Origin: Hydractinia symbiolongicarpus
Taxonomy: Eukaryota > Cnidaria > Hydrozoa > Anthoathecata > Hydractiniidae
DNA: 64,000 nucleotides
Reading direction: 5' to 3'
NCBI RefSeq assembly: GCF_029227915.1
Contig: NC_079882.1
Coordinates: 10,788,001-10,852,000, forward strand
Shown here: piece by piece, positions 25,373 through 36,188 of the stretch
How positions within the stretch are numbered: the first letter of the stretch is position 1
Layout: the number at the start of each line of letters is the position of its first letter
Notes under the pieces: model-generated
What the model was told of the DNA's origin: nothing
Seen by the model: the letters and a program-made list of their open reading frames with translations, nothing else
Database searches by the model: none
Translations under genes and position numbers: made by a program

Positions 25373-27180
25373 TGGTGTTTTATTCATACCCTGTGTTGTG
25401 TCAACGCCGCTACGTCTCATGCTTATTCATTTTGATGACGAATTCACAACTTACAAATACCTTTCTAATCAACCCTCAGATCTACCTTTTCTTTTTTTGA
25501 TATGCGTGCTATCGCGAAAGAAGGGTCTAGCCAGATATTAGAAAGCGAAAAAGGATCCCTGATAATGAGATTGCTCACTAATAACCTTTTAAACGCCAAC
25601 TCTACAATTAGCCTGAGAACGAATTTAATTTTTTGGTATTAATAGAAGACCACGTTTTTTACATATCCTATGTTACTTTCTGTAACAAAAAGCAGGATAT
25701 AATGTTGAGCCATGTTTGTTGTCACACACACCATAATAAATTATCAAACTGTACCAACGCATAAAAGCTTGTCCGGGGAATAAGAAATAAAAATGCTAGC
25801 AAACTCGTATATAAAATCACAGGATGTCTTTAAAATATCCGAGTAGACATTTTAACATCCGATTATATTTATAGCAACAGGAAATTGTTTAAATTTGAAG
25901 CGATACGAACGCTAATGGTCAACTAGAGTACCATGCTTTATTTTTCACATAATTTTCTCATAAGTGAGGAGCACACCACGTGGTATGTTTTTCCTTTCAC
26001 GTGGTGTTAGGAAGAAGTTAAAACAGTTTTTGACCACTCTACCAAGTTGGCATTTCAGCACTAACAAAAAAATTTGCACACACTCTAAATTGCGAATTGA
26101 GTCAAATCCGAAAATCATGCTTTTTATCATCGACAAGCTAAAACGGCGAAGAAGTAACCAAGTAATAAGGGTTATTCTGTAGTGATAAAAATGCCATCCA
26201 CTTAAGTAAACAAATCTGGGTGATAACACAGACATGAAATAACTTCTTACGCGAAGAACATCAACGATGATAATTCGACCTCAAAAATTCTTACTATTTT
26301 TAACGAGAACACAAACGTCATTCTCTTTTTATTGTCTGAAATAAGAACAATATCCAGACTGTAGATGTCTTGGCAGTGTTTACAAAAGCTCATACAAAAG
26401 CGGGTTTTTTGCACATGCGCACACATTCTTGCAGGTTAAAAGGTAGGACTATAATGATCAGAATGTTTCTTATTAAAATTCATACACATTTTTAGAAGCA
26501 CAAGGTCCGAAAGGCATTGAAATTAAATTTTTAAGTATATTTACCTTTTTCTAAATATATTCTATTAAGAGAACATTTCGTTTTTTAAATGGACCTTTTT
26601 CACTTCTGTTGTCTATAATTTTTTAATATACTGCAGAAATGCCCGAATGTCTAAACAATACGTCGCGCGGAAAGTGGTCTGTACTGGCTAATGTATAAAT
26701 ATTTTTTAAAAACTTGGTAAATAGAGTATCTCATGTATTTATTAGCGATTTCAGGGTTAACTCGCAAAACAAAAAGTGTACGCTAAAGTCAACCCTAACC
26801 CAACGTTAAAGGGAGAGAGAGGGAGTTGAAATTCTATGACGCTTAAACATTTTATAGGTGAAACATCAGCTTTTAGAAAGTACTTTGGATTGATCTAAAC
26901 GTCATTCATAGATTTTAAAAGTTTTTTTCCCTATTTTAGACTGACCTTAAGGGTTGTTTGTCTACCAATTTTGCGTAAAATCTTCCGACGCTAACAGGTG
27001 AACCCAAAAAACCGAAAAATGAGTTTTCAAATACCTAAACTCTCGGGAAGAAATTATTTAAAGTCTCTAAACACAAATAATGACAATCCCATCACCATAG
27101 TATATTAGAACTAGAAAAAAAGCCTTGGAACTAGATTGGAAAAATAGATATTTATAGACTTTTAAGGTCACCTAGTCTGA

Positions 27181-27263
27181 CAACCTCGTCCCCAGGGCTT
27201 GTTAGTTCTTTCAAATAGACATCCTAAATAAAAAAACCTAACAAGCCCGAAAAACCAGGTTTT
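27181..27263. repeat. Fold-back element, CAACCTCG family, long-arm type
   Basis: CAACCTCGTCCCCAGGGCTT at the left end continues into GTTAG. The right arm begins CCTAACAAGCCC and ends in GGTTT. Confidence 0.65.
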
Positions 27264-29279
27264 AGTCTGATTGCAAAGATTCTAAGAACTGGCAGAAAGC
27301 CTTGGTAGGTCAGAAAAAAACAATTTATTTCATAAACTTTATTAGCTATATGTACATATTACAATTACAAACGCTGATAGCAGCTTATAATATAAAGCTG
27401 TTGACATCTCGCATATGTTAATAATAACCTTTTGAAGGGTTGTGCCCTGGATTTTATAAATCTGTTGATTTTATAAAGCTTTGTATTTAAAAATAGCATA
27501 AAAAGCTCAGTCTACAATTTAAAACTTCTGTAATTAATTCACTAATTAAAACGAGGATCTAGATGAAAGAATATCAAGAGTAAGGATAAAAGCTGATCTG
27601 ATATTAAATTTTAGAATAAAATTTAGGTCATGTGAACAAAAGAGGAAACAGATTAATTTTAAAAGTCTTCGGATGACAATAAAGTTATGAGAGTAGATGG
27701 GCGTATGAAATAAAGTGTTTAATTTAAATTATTACTCGAATTTTTCCAAAAAAACTAAATTAATTCTTCATATATTTGTTATCGTGCGAATTTCTTCGTC
27801 TTTAGAGTTATATAAATATACCTTTAAACTTCAAAGAAAAAACACTTTATATGAAATAAAATGTTAACGAAATTCACCAGAAAACAATGGTTACTAGCAC
27901 AGCCTGATGGTTATGTAAAACATGTTTAATAAAAAATCAAATGAATAAAATATAAACCACATGGCTTGCTCTTTTGTGAACCATTTGCATGAATGAATAG
28001 AGTATTTTATACACACACCTCATAGTTAAAAATCTGATCATGAAAAACAAGCCCTATGGATTGCTAAATTAGAAGTCTTGTTGACATGCAGGGATATGTT
28101 AAACCTGTCAAAAGGAAATGCTTGATTAAGAGGAACAAACCTGAGTAATAAAATTCTAAAAAATATAAGCAAATTATAGGTCTGTTTTCATATAATATAT
28201 ATAATAAGACTTTAAATCCTATGCAAACGGAATGAAAAACTGCAAGATTTATAGAAAACCAAGAAAAATATTTCAAAATTTGAATTTGAATTCGTGACAC
28301 GTTTTTCTTTGTGAAAAGTATGCATATACATATGTTTGTATTTATTTAAAATATTCCAAGACCATTGAATGTATAAAAGAGAATTTACTCGACTTGCACA
28401 AAAATGTAAATAACTAAAAACTGAGTATAATAACTTTTTATTGTAAAACAAAATTTATGGACACACCTGCCTGATAAGAAAATACATAAAATCATTGTGG
28501 AAAAACTATAGAGAAATTTCCTTCATAACATAACAATAAAAATTGATCACATTATAAATAAAAACAAAAATACGGAACTATAAGTTACATACACTAATTA
28601 TTTAACTAAACCAACTTTTTTTTCAATGGTCACAATTATTCATCAATAACCTCCTTAAAGGCAACAAAAAAACAACACAAATGTAATAATGTGTAAGTGA
28701 TCATACTCAACATGAAATATAACATTGATATAATTTAATTAGATGGTGCAAACCCAAAAACTTTTGGTGCAAACCCAAAAACTTTTGCACAAATTGATTA
28801 GAACTCCAATATACATAGCCTAAATATGCTGAATTTTTTCAAGAAGTATACTATTATGCAAAGCTTAAGTACATTAGGTGCATTATTAGTGTTGTTTTTA
28901 TACCACATGCCATCTTCAAAAAAACGAAAATCAGAATTAAATTGCAATCATATTTTTCAAATTGGCAAGGCTGTATGTGCTTTCATATATTATGGGAAAA
29001 GCTAATTCTGCATATATACATTCAGTTTTGCAGGAATGTTATTTTAAGTTATACTCTATAAAACCACAAGTATATACAGATACCTAAATTTTGTTCTCAT
29101 GCCCCGTGAAAAGCATCAATAAAACGTGATTAATTTCATGAGGTAACTTTAGATTTTTCTTATATATAAATTATAAAAAACTAAGATATTTATCATTCTA
29201 TAATTTTAGACACATAAAAATATTATCCAACTTGATAAGACATATAAACAAAGTTATAATATATACAGCTACAAACAGT

Positions 29280-29996
29280 TCATCTTTTTGTGCTCAAGGT
29301 TCTTCTTGTTGTCAAATCTTGCACTGGATCAGAATCTGGAGCATCTAACGACGAACCTGAACCAGAATGTTTACTTGTTTTCTTTTTTCCTTTATGGCCA
29401 ACAGTTTTAGATCTATCACGATTTTTGTTTTGCAAACTTGTGGTCACATGCCTAAACATACAAGGTGTAGATATCTCGTCTTTTCGAATTTTTTTAAGTG
29501 AGAATTTACGAGATCCCTTTGTATTCAATGAAGACTCTGGTCTGACATCACCTTTTGGTATATTACTTAATACATCATTAAGAAATACTCTTCCAGATTC
29601 CTCTGTGGGAAATCTAATGCCTGCCATGTTTTTTGTCTCACCAACATCATTACTGCTGGATAGCAATTTGAATGTATGAAAGTTTCCCTGTGTTGATTTA
29701 TAATTTGATGACTCTAGTAAAGTTTCTCTCCAAAGAGCAAAGCCAGAATGGGCATCCGCAATACAAATTTGAACACATGTTACTTCTCTATTTCCATCAT
29801 GTGATAGAATTAATCCTGGAACACCTCGTTTAAAACAACTCCATGTTTCATCATCAGAAGGCGATTGTGTGTATAAGGTTGCTATCATTGGACAAACTAC
29901 AACCGTGTTAGTTAGTGAAGATAAGGCTAGTTTGATTTTAAAGATTTCTTCATCTTTTATTCTACTGTTATTGTTTAAATTCGTACTTGTTTCCAT
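29280..29996 (-). CDS. WH1-like plus CRIB-like protein, paralogue A, intronless
   Basis: From the ATG at 29994-29996 (METSTN) the frame encodes 238 residues. An upstream in-frame ATG at 30041 would add 15 hydrophobic residues. Residues about 10-130 resemble the WH1 (EVH1) domain of WASP: a GVPGLILSHD strand, a LWRETLLESSNY segment, FHTFK, and a terminal helix after AGIRFPTEESGRVF. Near residue 172 comes EISTPCMFRHVT, matching the first half of the CRIB consensus (ISxPxxFxH) that binds Cdc42/Rac. The second His and VG of a full CRIB are absent. The C-terminus is basic and Ser-rich (KGKKKTSKHSG). There is no proline-rich region and no actin-binding VCA end, so it cannot activate Arp2/3 the way WASP does. 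It may be an adaptor or competitor in Rho-family signalling; this is inference. It pairs with the gene at 33688-34335. Confidence 0.7.
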   Translation of the reverse strand: METSTNLNNNSRIKDEEIFKIKLALSSLTNTVVVCPMIATLYTQSPSDDETWSCFKRGVPGLILSHDGNREVTCVQICIADAHSGFALWRETLLESSNYKSTQGNFHTFKLLSSSNDVGETKNMAGIRFPTEESGRVFLNDVLSNIPKGDVRPESSLNTKGSRKFSLKKIRKDEISTPCMFRHVTTSLQNKNRDRSKTVGHKGKKKTSKHSGSGSSLDAPDSDPVQDLTTRRTLSTKR

Positions 29997-31259
29997 CCTT
30001 ATTGTGTTAGCTAGCTCATAAAGAAAAATGATCCCCAGCAAAATCGTAACAACAGTATAATTTAGCTAATTCTTAAAACTTCTGCTGGCCATATAAAACC
30101 ATTTGGGTGCCAGATTTCATCAGCTATCCCACTCAAAAGTAAAATGTAATTTTGTTTAAGTAATTACCCAGCTACCAAACAATTTCTTCGCCACTCACTG
30201 ATGATTCACTTCGCATGCGTTCAAATCAAAAGATCACTTCAGTTTTCCGGGAGTTGGACAGAAATGGCTTCTTGCGCTTTGAAAACAAACCCTGCATCCA
30301 TGGCCTATCACACGAAGTAAATTTTCATGAAGCACAACCCTAGCACCTAGCCCCGGGGCCCCCTAACAGAAATGCTAGGGAAGCAAAATTGTTGTTTTTT
30401 TGACGGCAGAAACGCTGAAAATATTCAGTCATTACCACTGAATCATACAAATAGCCTCCCACTCTCAAATTTTCTTAGGAGATAGCTTAGAAAACTTTAC
30501 TGAAGTTCGAAGTCCGATTAATCCGATTAATGTTGGACGGTGAATAAGGCAGGTGATATATTGTCATGGTACGCACGTCTAAAGTACAGTGTACAGGGTA
30601 TTTTGAATTTCACGAGTTGCAGCAAAGCATAGATACATGTAAATGTATGTAGGTAGCCTACATAGTAGCGGACAAGTCTCCGCCATAAAGAGGCATTACA
30701 GCATCTACATATACAATGACGAGAATTTTGATAAACGCACTCAATCGTTTATCAAAAATTTTATTCATCTTTTATAAAGAACAGAAACAACAAACCTCCC
30801 CACAAATGAGTTTGATTAATTGGGACAATGGAAAATTAGGTCAATTCGTTATCATTTTATTATAATCAGTTACATGTCTAGATTATAACTTTACTTGTCA
30901 CACCTGTCTAGCTTGAACATCCTGGCATAAAAAAGTTATTTTTGGAGAGAAATACGGCACTGAGCAATATTATGGCCAGCATAAATTTGGGAAATTGACT
31001 GGCTATTCCATATTTTACTACAAAGACGTCACTATAAAAGACATTGTTTTAAATAAAAACATTATTACGGTTTGGTTTAATTTTTTAAAACATAAATAGC
31101 GCAACCTTGTCATCAGTACTTCTTTTTTCTTTTTTATGTGTCGTTCAATCACTGGAAAACTGCATTTTTCTTAACAAATGGTATCTGGTCATTCAACAAA
31201 GATCATTAAAATGAAACTGACCCAAAATTTCTACTCGAACCAATCACTGCTTATTATAC

Positions 31260-32640
31260 TTTAAAACATCTAAAACCATTACAAAAAGGTCGTTGGATTA
31301 GACGATATTCCATCTTGGTTACTCAAAGACTGCAGGGAGGTAATCTCTCAACCTCTGACATATATGATTATCCTATCGTTTGAAACCTCGTCCTTGAAAA
31401 CATACTAAAGTGACCTCTTTTTAAATTTGGTACACAGTTATCTGTGGATAACTATAGACGGATATCCGAGATTCCAGTTATATCCAAGGTAGTTGAAAAA
31501 GTTGTTCATGAGCAACTGAACACCTCGAAATTAATTACTTGATAAATGATAACCAGTTTGGTTTCACATCCCGTCACTCCACGAAAATTGCTACTATAAT
31601 ATTCCTAGACTCTTTGTGAAATCCAAAGTGAACGAAGGTATTAGTCGAAGCTGTGTTTTAAGACCGGAGAAAAACTTCGATATGTTGATCCATGGTAAAC
31701 TGTTGTCAAAAAGAGTTATGGTATTTATTTGTTTGGTAGATTTCAGCAAGTGCAATGATAAAAGCCTTCTATCTGATGAGCAGCTAATCACTAGTGGAGT
31801 ACCACCGGGTAAATTTTAGACCCGCTACTATTTGTAATCTTCTTTATTGAGTTTTCTACCATTGTGATATATTCTGAAGTAGTAAAGTACGCAGACGATA
31901 CCGTATTATTTGTTGTCAAGAGAGACTTGGATATCATCATTGAAACTCGTCTCTTATGTGACATAAACTGTATTTTTGAATGGTGTATAAAGAATGAATT
32001 AATTTTAAATCTTGGAGTCGAAAAAACTAAAGCTGTGTTGCTTAGTTTGAAAAACAATTTTTCAAAAATAAGCAACTTATTGAATATATAAGTATCTTGG
32101 TTTACTCATGGAACCGTCGTTAAATCTGAGGTTTAGTTTCAATTTAAACAATCTCAAAGCATCTGGAAAGTTGAATTTACTAAATTGCCTACGACCTTTG
32201 ATTACAGATAGAGCCGCATTATCTTTTTTCCAAACAATGACCTAACTTATTTAACCTATTGTGCATTTGTACATCTTTACATAGAGGAGCAAGTAAAAAT
32301 TATGGGAAATAAATCCCTCATACCACCTGATACTGTAAAAATGATGGAATAGAGATCTTATCAGACGTTGTTTGGATAACAATGTGTCTTAAAATTTCAA
32401 AATTTATTTCACGAAGACCAACCACACCAGAAATACATGTAACAACGAATACTGCTTAAAATTACCCAACCTTCGTTTGGAATATACTTGTGGATCGTTT
32501 TCGTATATTGGTGCGCAAATTTACAATAAACTTTCCCTGGAGTTAAAAAATGTGAATCCAATAATAATTTTAAATTGGAAGAATATTACCTCTAACTTAT
32601 ACCATTACGAGGATCTTTTTTTCTGAGTCTTTGCAATCTT
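31260..32640 (+). pseudogene. Degenerate non-LTR retrotransposon reverse transcriptase
   Basis: Fragments of an RT domain appear in shifting plus-strand frames: an IPSWLLKDC-like segment (about 31300), NYRRISEIPVISKVVEKVV (about 31450), an NDNQFG-like segment (about 31545), a SGVPPG-like turn (about 31795) and the catalytic-core YADDT (about 31890), then a typical C-terminal stretch with YTCGSFSY (about 32485). At least five stops or shifts interrupt it. The order of motifs matches LINE RTs of the CR1/jockey general type. No endonuclease region was recognised, so it is probably 5'-truncated. Confidence 0.75.
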
Positions 32641-33157
32641 AGGCTTCAGAGCTCTGAGCACGATATTGTTTTGTGTACGACGTCCCCTTATTACCTGTTA
32701 ACCTTTTGGACCTGTGTTTTTACGGCCGTTTGTTTGTTTTTGTTTTTCGATTTTTCGTTTTTAACTATTTATTGATACTTACTGTTTTTACTAACATATA
32801 CATTTTTAATACAATAACATTTTTTATTAGTTTTTGTTTTATTTATTATTTTGTGCTTCAGTATCTTGTGGCTAATCGCTTCTGACCTCCTCAGTGGAAT
32901 AATGTTGATGTTAAATTAGTTACAATTCACTTTGGTTAATTTGTGAATTATTTCATGGTAAAGTTTCATTTTTACTGATGTCACGTGACCTGCTATAAGA
33001 GAAACACATGGACCTTAGTGAAAGTTTTTCAACTCTAATAAGTTTTAATTGACTTCAAATTTACACGGCTTCTTACTCCATTAAGATGCTGCGGGCGGGT
33101 ATGCGATTTATTTCCTGTGGGAGTTGTTGACGTTTCGACATTTGGTGTTTGGTCGTG

Positions 33158-33233
33158 CAAGCTCAATCTCTTCACCAAGGCTTGTTAAGCTTTATGTACT
33201 GGAAAACCTAACAAGCCCTGTGGGGCAAGGTTG
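33158..33233. repeat. Fold-back element, CAACCTCG family, diverged
   Basis: The right arm CTAACAAGCCCTGTGGGGCA, ending AAGGTTG, mirrors a decayed left arm containing CCAAGGCTTGTTA. Confidence 0.5.
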
Positions 33234-33346
33234 AACTTGCTCCTCACAAGTTTGGGGACGACGTTGGTGTGATTTAAGCAATAATATTGAACGCAACATT
33301 CATAACACTGCCTTTATCTTAATTTTAATTGCTACCATAGTTATTA

Positions 33347-33452
33347 CACCCTCGTCCCCAGGGTTTTTTGCTTTTTTTTTATAACAGAAGACAGTGATTT
33401 TTCGACGTCATCTCTTATATCAAAAAGGCGAAAACGCCTGGGGACGAGGATG
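33347..33452. repeat. Fold-back element, CAACCTCG family
   Basis: The left arm CACCCTCGTCCCCAGG and right arm CCTGGGGACGAGGATG pair at nearly every position around a 74-bp centre. Confidence 0.65.
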
Positions 33453-33687
33453 ATTGAACTATACACCATAGTTATTGAACTATAGAGTCAAAACTAAATT
33501 AATAAAATTTACGATGCGATTCAATCTTGAATATTTCCGCACAGATTGATAGTTTGAATTACTTGAATATTTTTCCAGAATCAGAAAGTACCCTTCTGCG
33601 CTTCAGCATATTGTTCTACATATATTTTTTGTCGTGTTTTTCTTTCGCAAAAACGGAGAGCAGGTCATCATTAATTAACCGCAAATG

Positions 33688-34335
33688 TCAAGTGTCATTA
33701 TTGCTTTTACTTTTATCAAAGAGTTCTTTATCAAGTTTAGGCGCAATATTTCTATTTTTCTTTTCGCACATTGATTTAAATCGTCGTATACCACGCGAGG
33801 ACTTGCTATTACTGGCACTAGTCACATGACTGAACAAACATGGCGCAGAAATATCTCTTTTATGAATTCCGTTAAAAGTACTTCGTCTTTGTAATGAAAC
33901 AGTTTTTGCGGGTTGTGCTAACGTTCTTGTACAGAATGCAATTGCTTTCGCAAACATGTTCGCCACCTGAGGGCCTGGAAAACTCAGCCCTGCTAATTTA
34001 TCTGAAGTCATTTTAAAAGTGTAAAAGTTTTTCATCTGCGAAGAAGAGTTATAGTTTGAGGATGAAGTGAGCTCTTCTCTCCAAAGCGGCAATCCGGTTC
34101 GACGCTCAACCAAACAAATATGCAAATGAGACAGTTCGTCTGAGTCACGTGATACTATCAGGCAAGGAACACCTTTCCTGTGATAATCCCACATGTCATT
34201 ATCAGACGGATTAATATATAAAATCGCTTTTGTTGGACAAACGATGACATCGCTTGTAGATAGTGACGATAACGCCAACGTGATCTTAGTTACTTCCTGA
34301 TCTGTTAACTTCTCGTTTTCTTCACATTCCGCCAT
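33688..34335 (-). CDS. WH1-like plus CRIB-like protein, paralogue B, intronless
   Basis: The start is placed at the ATG at 34333-34335 (MAECEEN, context AAAATGGCG), giving 215 residues. The frame stays open upstream to 34446 but the added sequence is unlike paralogue A. The same blocks appear in the same order as in A: TKITLALSSL, VIVCPTKAILY, GVPCLIVSRD, LPLWREELTSSSNY, FYTFK, LAGLSFPG, then ISAPCLFSHVT as the half-CRIB motif near residue 165. The tail is Lys/Ser-rich and ends without proline-rich or VCA segments. Conservation of the LWRE, F-TFK and IS-PC-F-HVT blocks between diverged copies argues that both encode functional proteins. Both copies point the same way about 3.7 kb apart, so tandem duplication is likely. 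No introns are seen in either, hinting that the ancestor may have been a retrocopy. Confidence 0.7.
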   Translation of the reverse strand: MAECEENEKLTDQEVTKITLALSSLSTSDVIVCPTKAILYINPSDNDMWDYHRKGVPCLIVSRDSDELSHLHICLVERRTGLPLWREELTSSSNYNSSSQMKNFYTFKMTSDKLAGLSFPGPQVANMFAKAIAFCTRTLAQPAKTVSLQRRSTFNGIHKRDISAPCLFSHVTSASNSKSSRGIRRFKSMCEKKNRNIAPKLDKELFDKSKSNNDT

Positions 34336-34492
34336 TTTCTGTGTCACTTTGTGTGTGTAAACAATTTTAAGGAATCGTTTTTGTTTTTTATTTTTCATGC
34401 ACAGCTTAATCCCTGACAGTATAATCCCTGACAGTAAAATCTTCACGGTTTACTTAACTGTGAACTGAGAAATGAAAGTATCTTCTTTTGTA

Positions 34493-34702
34493 ATGAATAA
34501 AAGAAAGTCATCTTATTTAATTGTAATAATATTGTGGTTGCAAACGAGTTTCTTTTCCTGTACTAACAATACAATCCTTATCAAATCGTCACACAACAAA
34601 CGCTTTTTCTTAGAAGATAGAAACAGTGGCGAAAATGCGTCTTGCATACGTAGCAACTTTAAAAATGCACATTGTTTTGATAATAAAATTTATTCAAAAT
34701 AA
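34493..34702 (+). CDS. Possible small secreted peptide ORF
   Basis: The 69-residue frame starts MNKRKSSYLIVIILWLQTSF, resembling a signal peptide, and continues with 50 polar residues containing three cysteines and one Lys-Arg site. It lies divergently from paralogue B, 157 bp from its start. No family is recognised, and an AT-rich region can yield such ORFs by chance. Confidence 0.2.
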   Translation: MNKRKSSYLIVIILWLQTSFFSCTNNTILIKSSHNKRFFLEDRNSGENASCIRSNFKNAHCFDNKIYSK

Positions 34703-36188
34703 GCTTATATCGTTACGTACAACAATTCGAATATAAGTTCCTAATCATTTGTTTGTGTATGTGGCCAATGATTGATGTACCGTAAATGCTCGAACATGCG
34801 CCCCTTTTCTCGAATAAATGTTCTTTCTTTTAATAAAAAATATAAAACTCAATTAAACACCCGGGGTCTAAACTAATACATGTTGACATCAAAGGGTGTG
34901 GATTTTTGTAAATTATCCCCGATTTTGAAGAGGGCACCTTATCAATTTGTACCTCACATGAAAAGAAGAGTTAGAAATCGTTAATTCATATCTAAACAAA
35001 ACAACTGTCTATAATTCTTATAATAATAATAATGAAAGTGCCTGTTTTTTAACCACTCTCTTTTCACATGATGCTTTTATATTACCGCCTGGGCGCCTAA
35101 TCAAGCATTTGCGTTTTTTATAAATAGTATGTTATGATCGAAACTGTTGGAAACGAAATTCGTAAATAGCTATATGAGTGAAAAAAATGAAATTTCCAAC
35201 ATCACATTTAACACCACCAATGTATCAACGTTTCATGTTGAACTTGTATCTGCTACATTTCCATTTGCTTTCTATATTGTTATTTAAAATTGTTAAAAAA
35301 ATAATGAATTCCACGAAAATAACTTAAGCAACACCCGTATATTATCCTATAACAACATGACCAGATCATGTTCTTAATTTTCTTTTTAAAAGTTCGAATC
35401 TAATTATTTCCGCTATATCGGCTCTGCAAACTACCAAGAACTCCCGACGCCATGTTGGACAACTAAAAATAGAATTAGCAAGCATAAGAGATCTTTCTGA
35501 ATATCGCATAATTTTGTCTTAAGGTCAATGTATTATTTAAAGATTTTTAGTGGACGCACTTTCCATGTTAAATGTTTTTGTTTGAAGGCTCGCCTTACTT
35601 TCTTAGTTAAATTAATTTATAAATAAGGATTAGAAACAGATTTCGGCAAATCCAAGTATTTATTGACTAGCTTTCGGGGGCAAACGTCAATCCTATAATC
35701 ACCTCTTCACAAGCGTGGTTTAAGATTACAAGTTCTAGATAAAATTGATAAAATAAAAACAATAGAATACAATGACACACTAGAATAATTTTAGAGGCAT
35801 GGATTGAATGGTTCTATTTAACACCGGTTGGTTACGGTCAATGATTTACGCTACGGTTAATGATTTTAATTACAAAAAAATGAATGAAGTGGAAATCTGT
35901 TTCTTTGTTCTGATGTTTATAACAACTCTAGCTTCCATCTTGTGTTATTATTAATGAATTAATAAAGTGGGTAAATTCTGTCTCCTTTAATTACCCTGCC
36001 AGCTGCTCAAATATAAAAACAAACGTGCCGTCCTGTCTTTATGCACCAGATTTTATAACGATATGTAATTCCAAAAAACATTAATAACCCAGATGTTTTA
36101 AAAAAAAGAACGAAACATTCGCCAGACACACGCGATTTAAATTAATTTCAAAAAAACCTCAACTGACAACACAAACCTACGAGCGCTT
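34703..36188. other. Intergenic, no gene seen
   Basis: AT-rich with short frames. The final coding exon of the ARFGAP2/3 gene could lie here if the annotated 3' end is not the true one. An ACCGTAAATGCTCGAACATG segment at 34778-34799 resembles ends of common short TIR elements. Confidence 0.4.

Larger units (their letters stand above)
22449..29279. other. Long intergenic stretch, no gene recognised
   Basis: Very AT-rich with short frames only. It contains fold-back copies at 24897-24966, 25280-25372 and 27181-27263, a solo end (CAACCTCATCCCCAGGGC, 24746-24763) and a poly-A tract (24440-24464). An exon of a gene with unfamiliar sequence could be missed here. Confidence 0.4.
30042..33687. other. 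Spacer between the WH1-CRIB paralogues
   Basis: It contains a degenerate reverse transcriptase (31260-32640) and two fold-back copies (33158-33233 and 33347-33452). No host gene was recognised. Confidence 0.5.

Noticed and set aside
29290-29679. 129-codon plus-strand ORF
   Set aside because: Antisense shadow of WH1-CRIB paralogue A.
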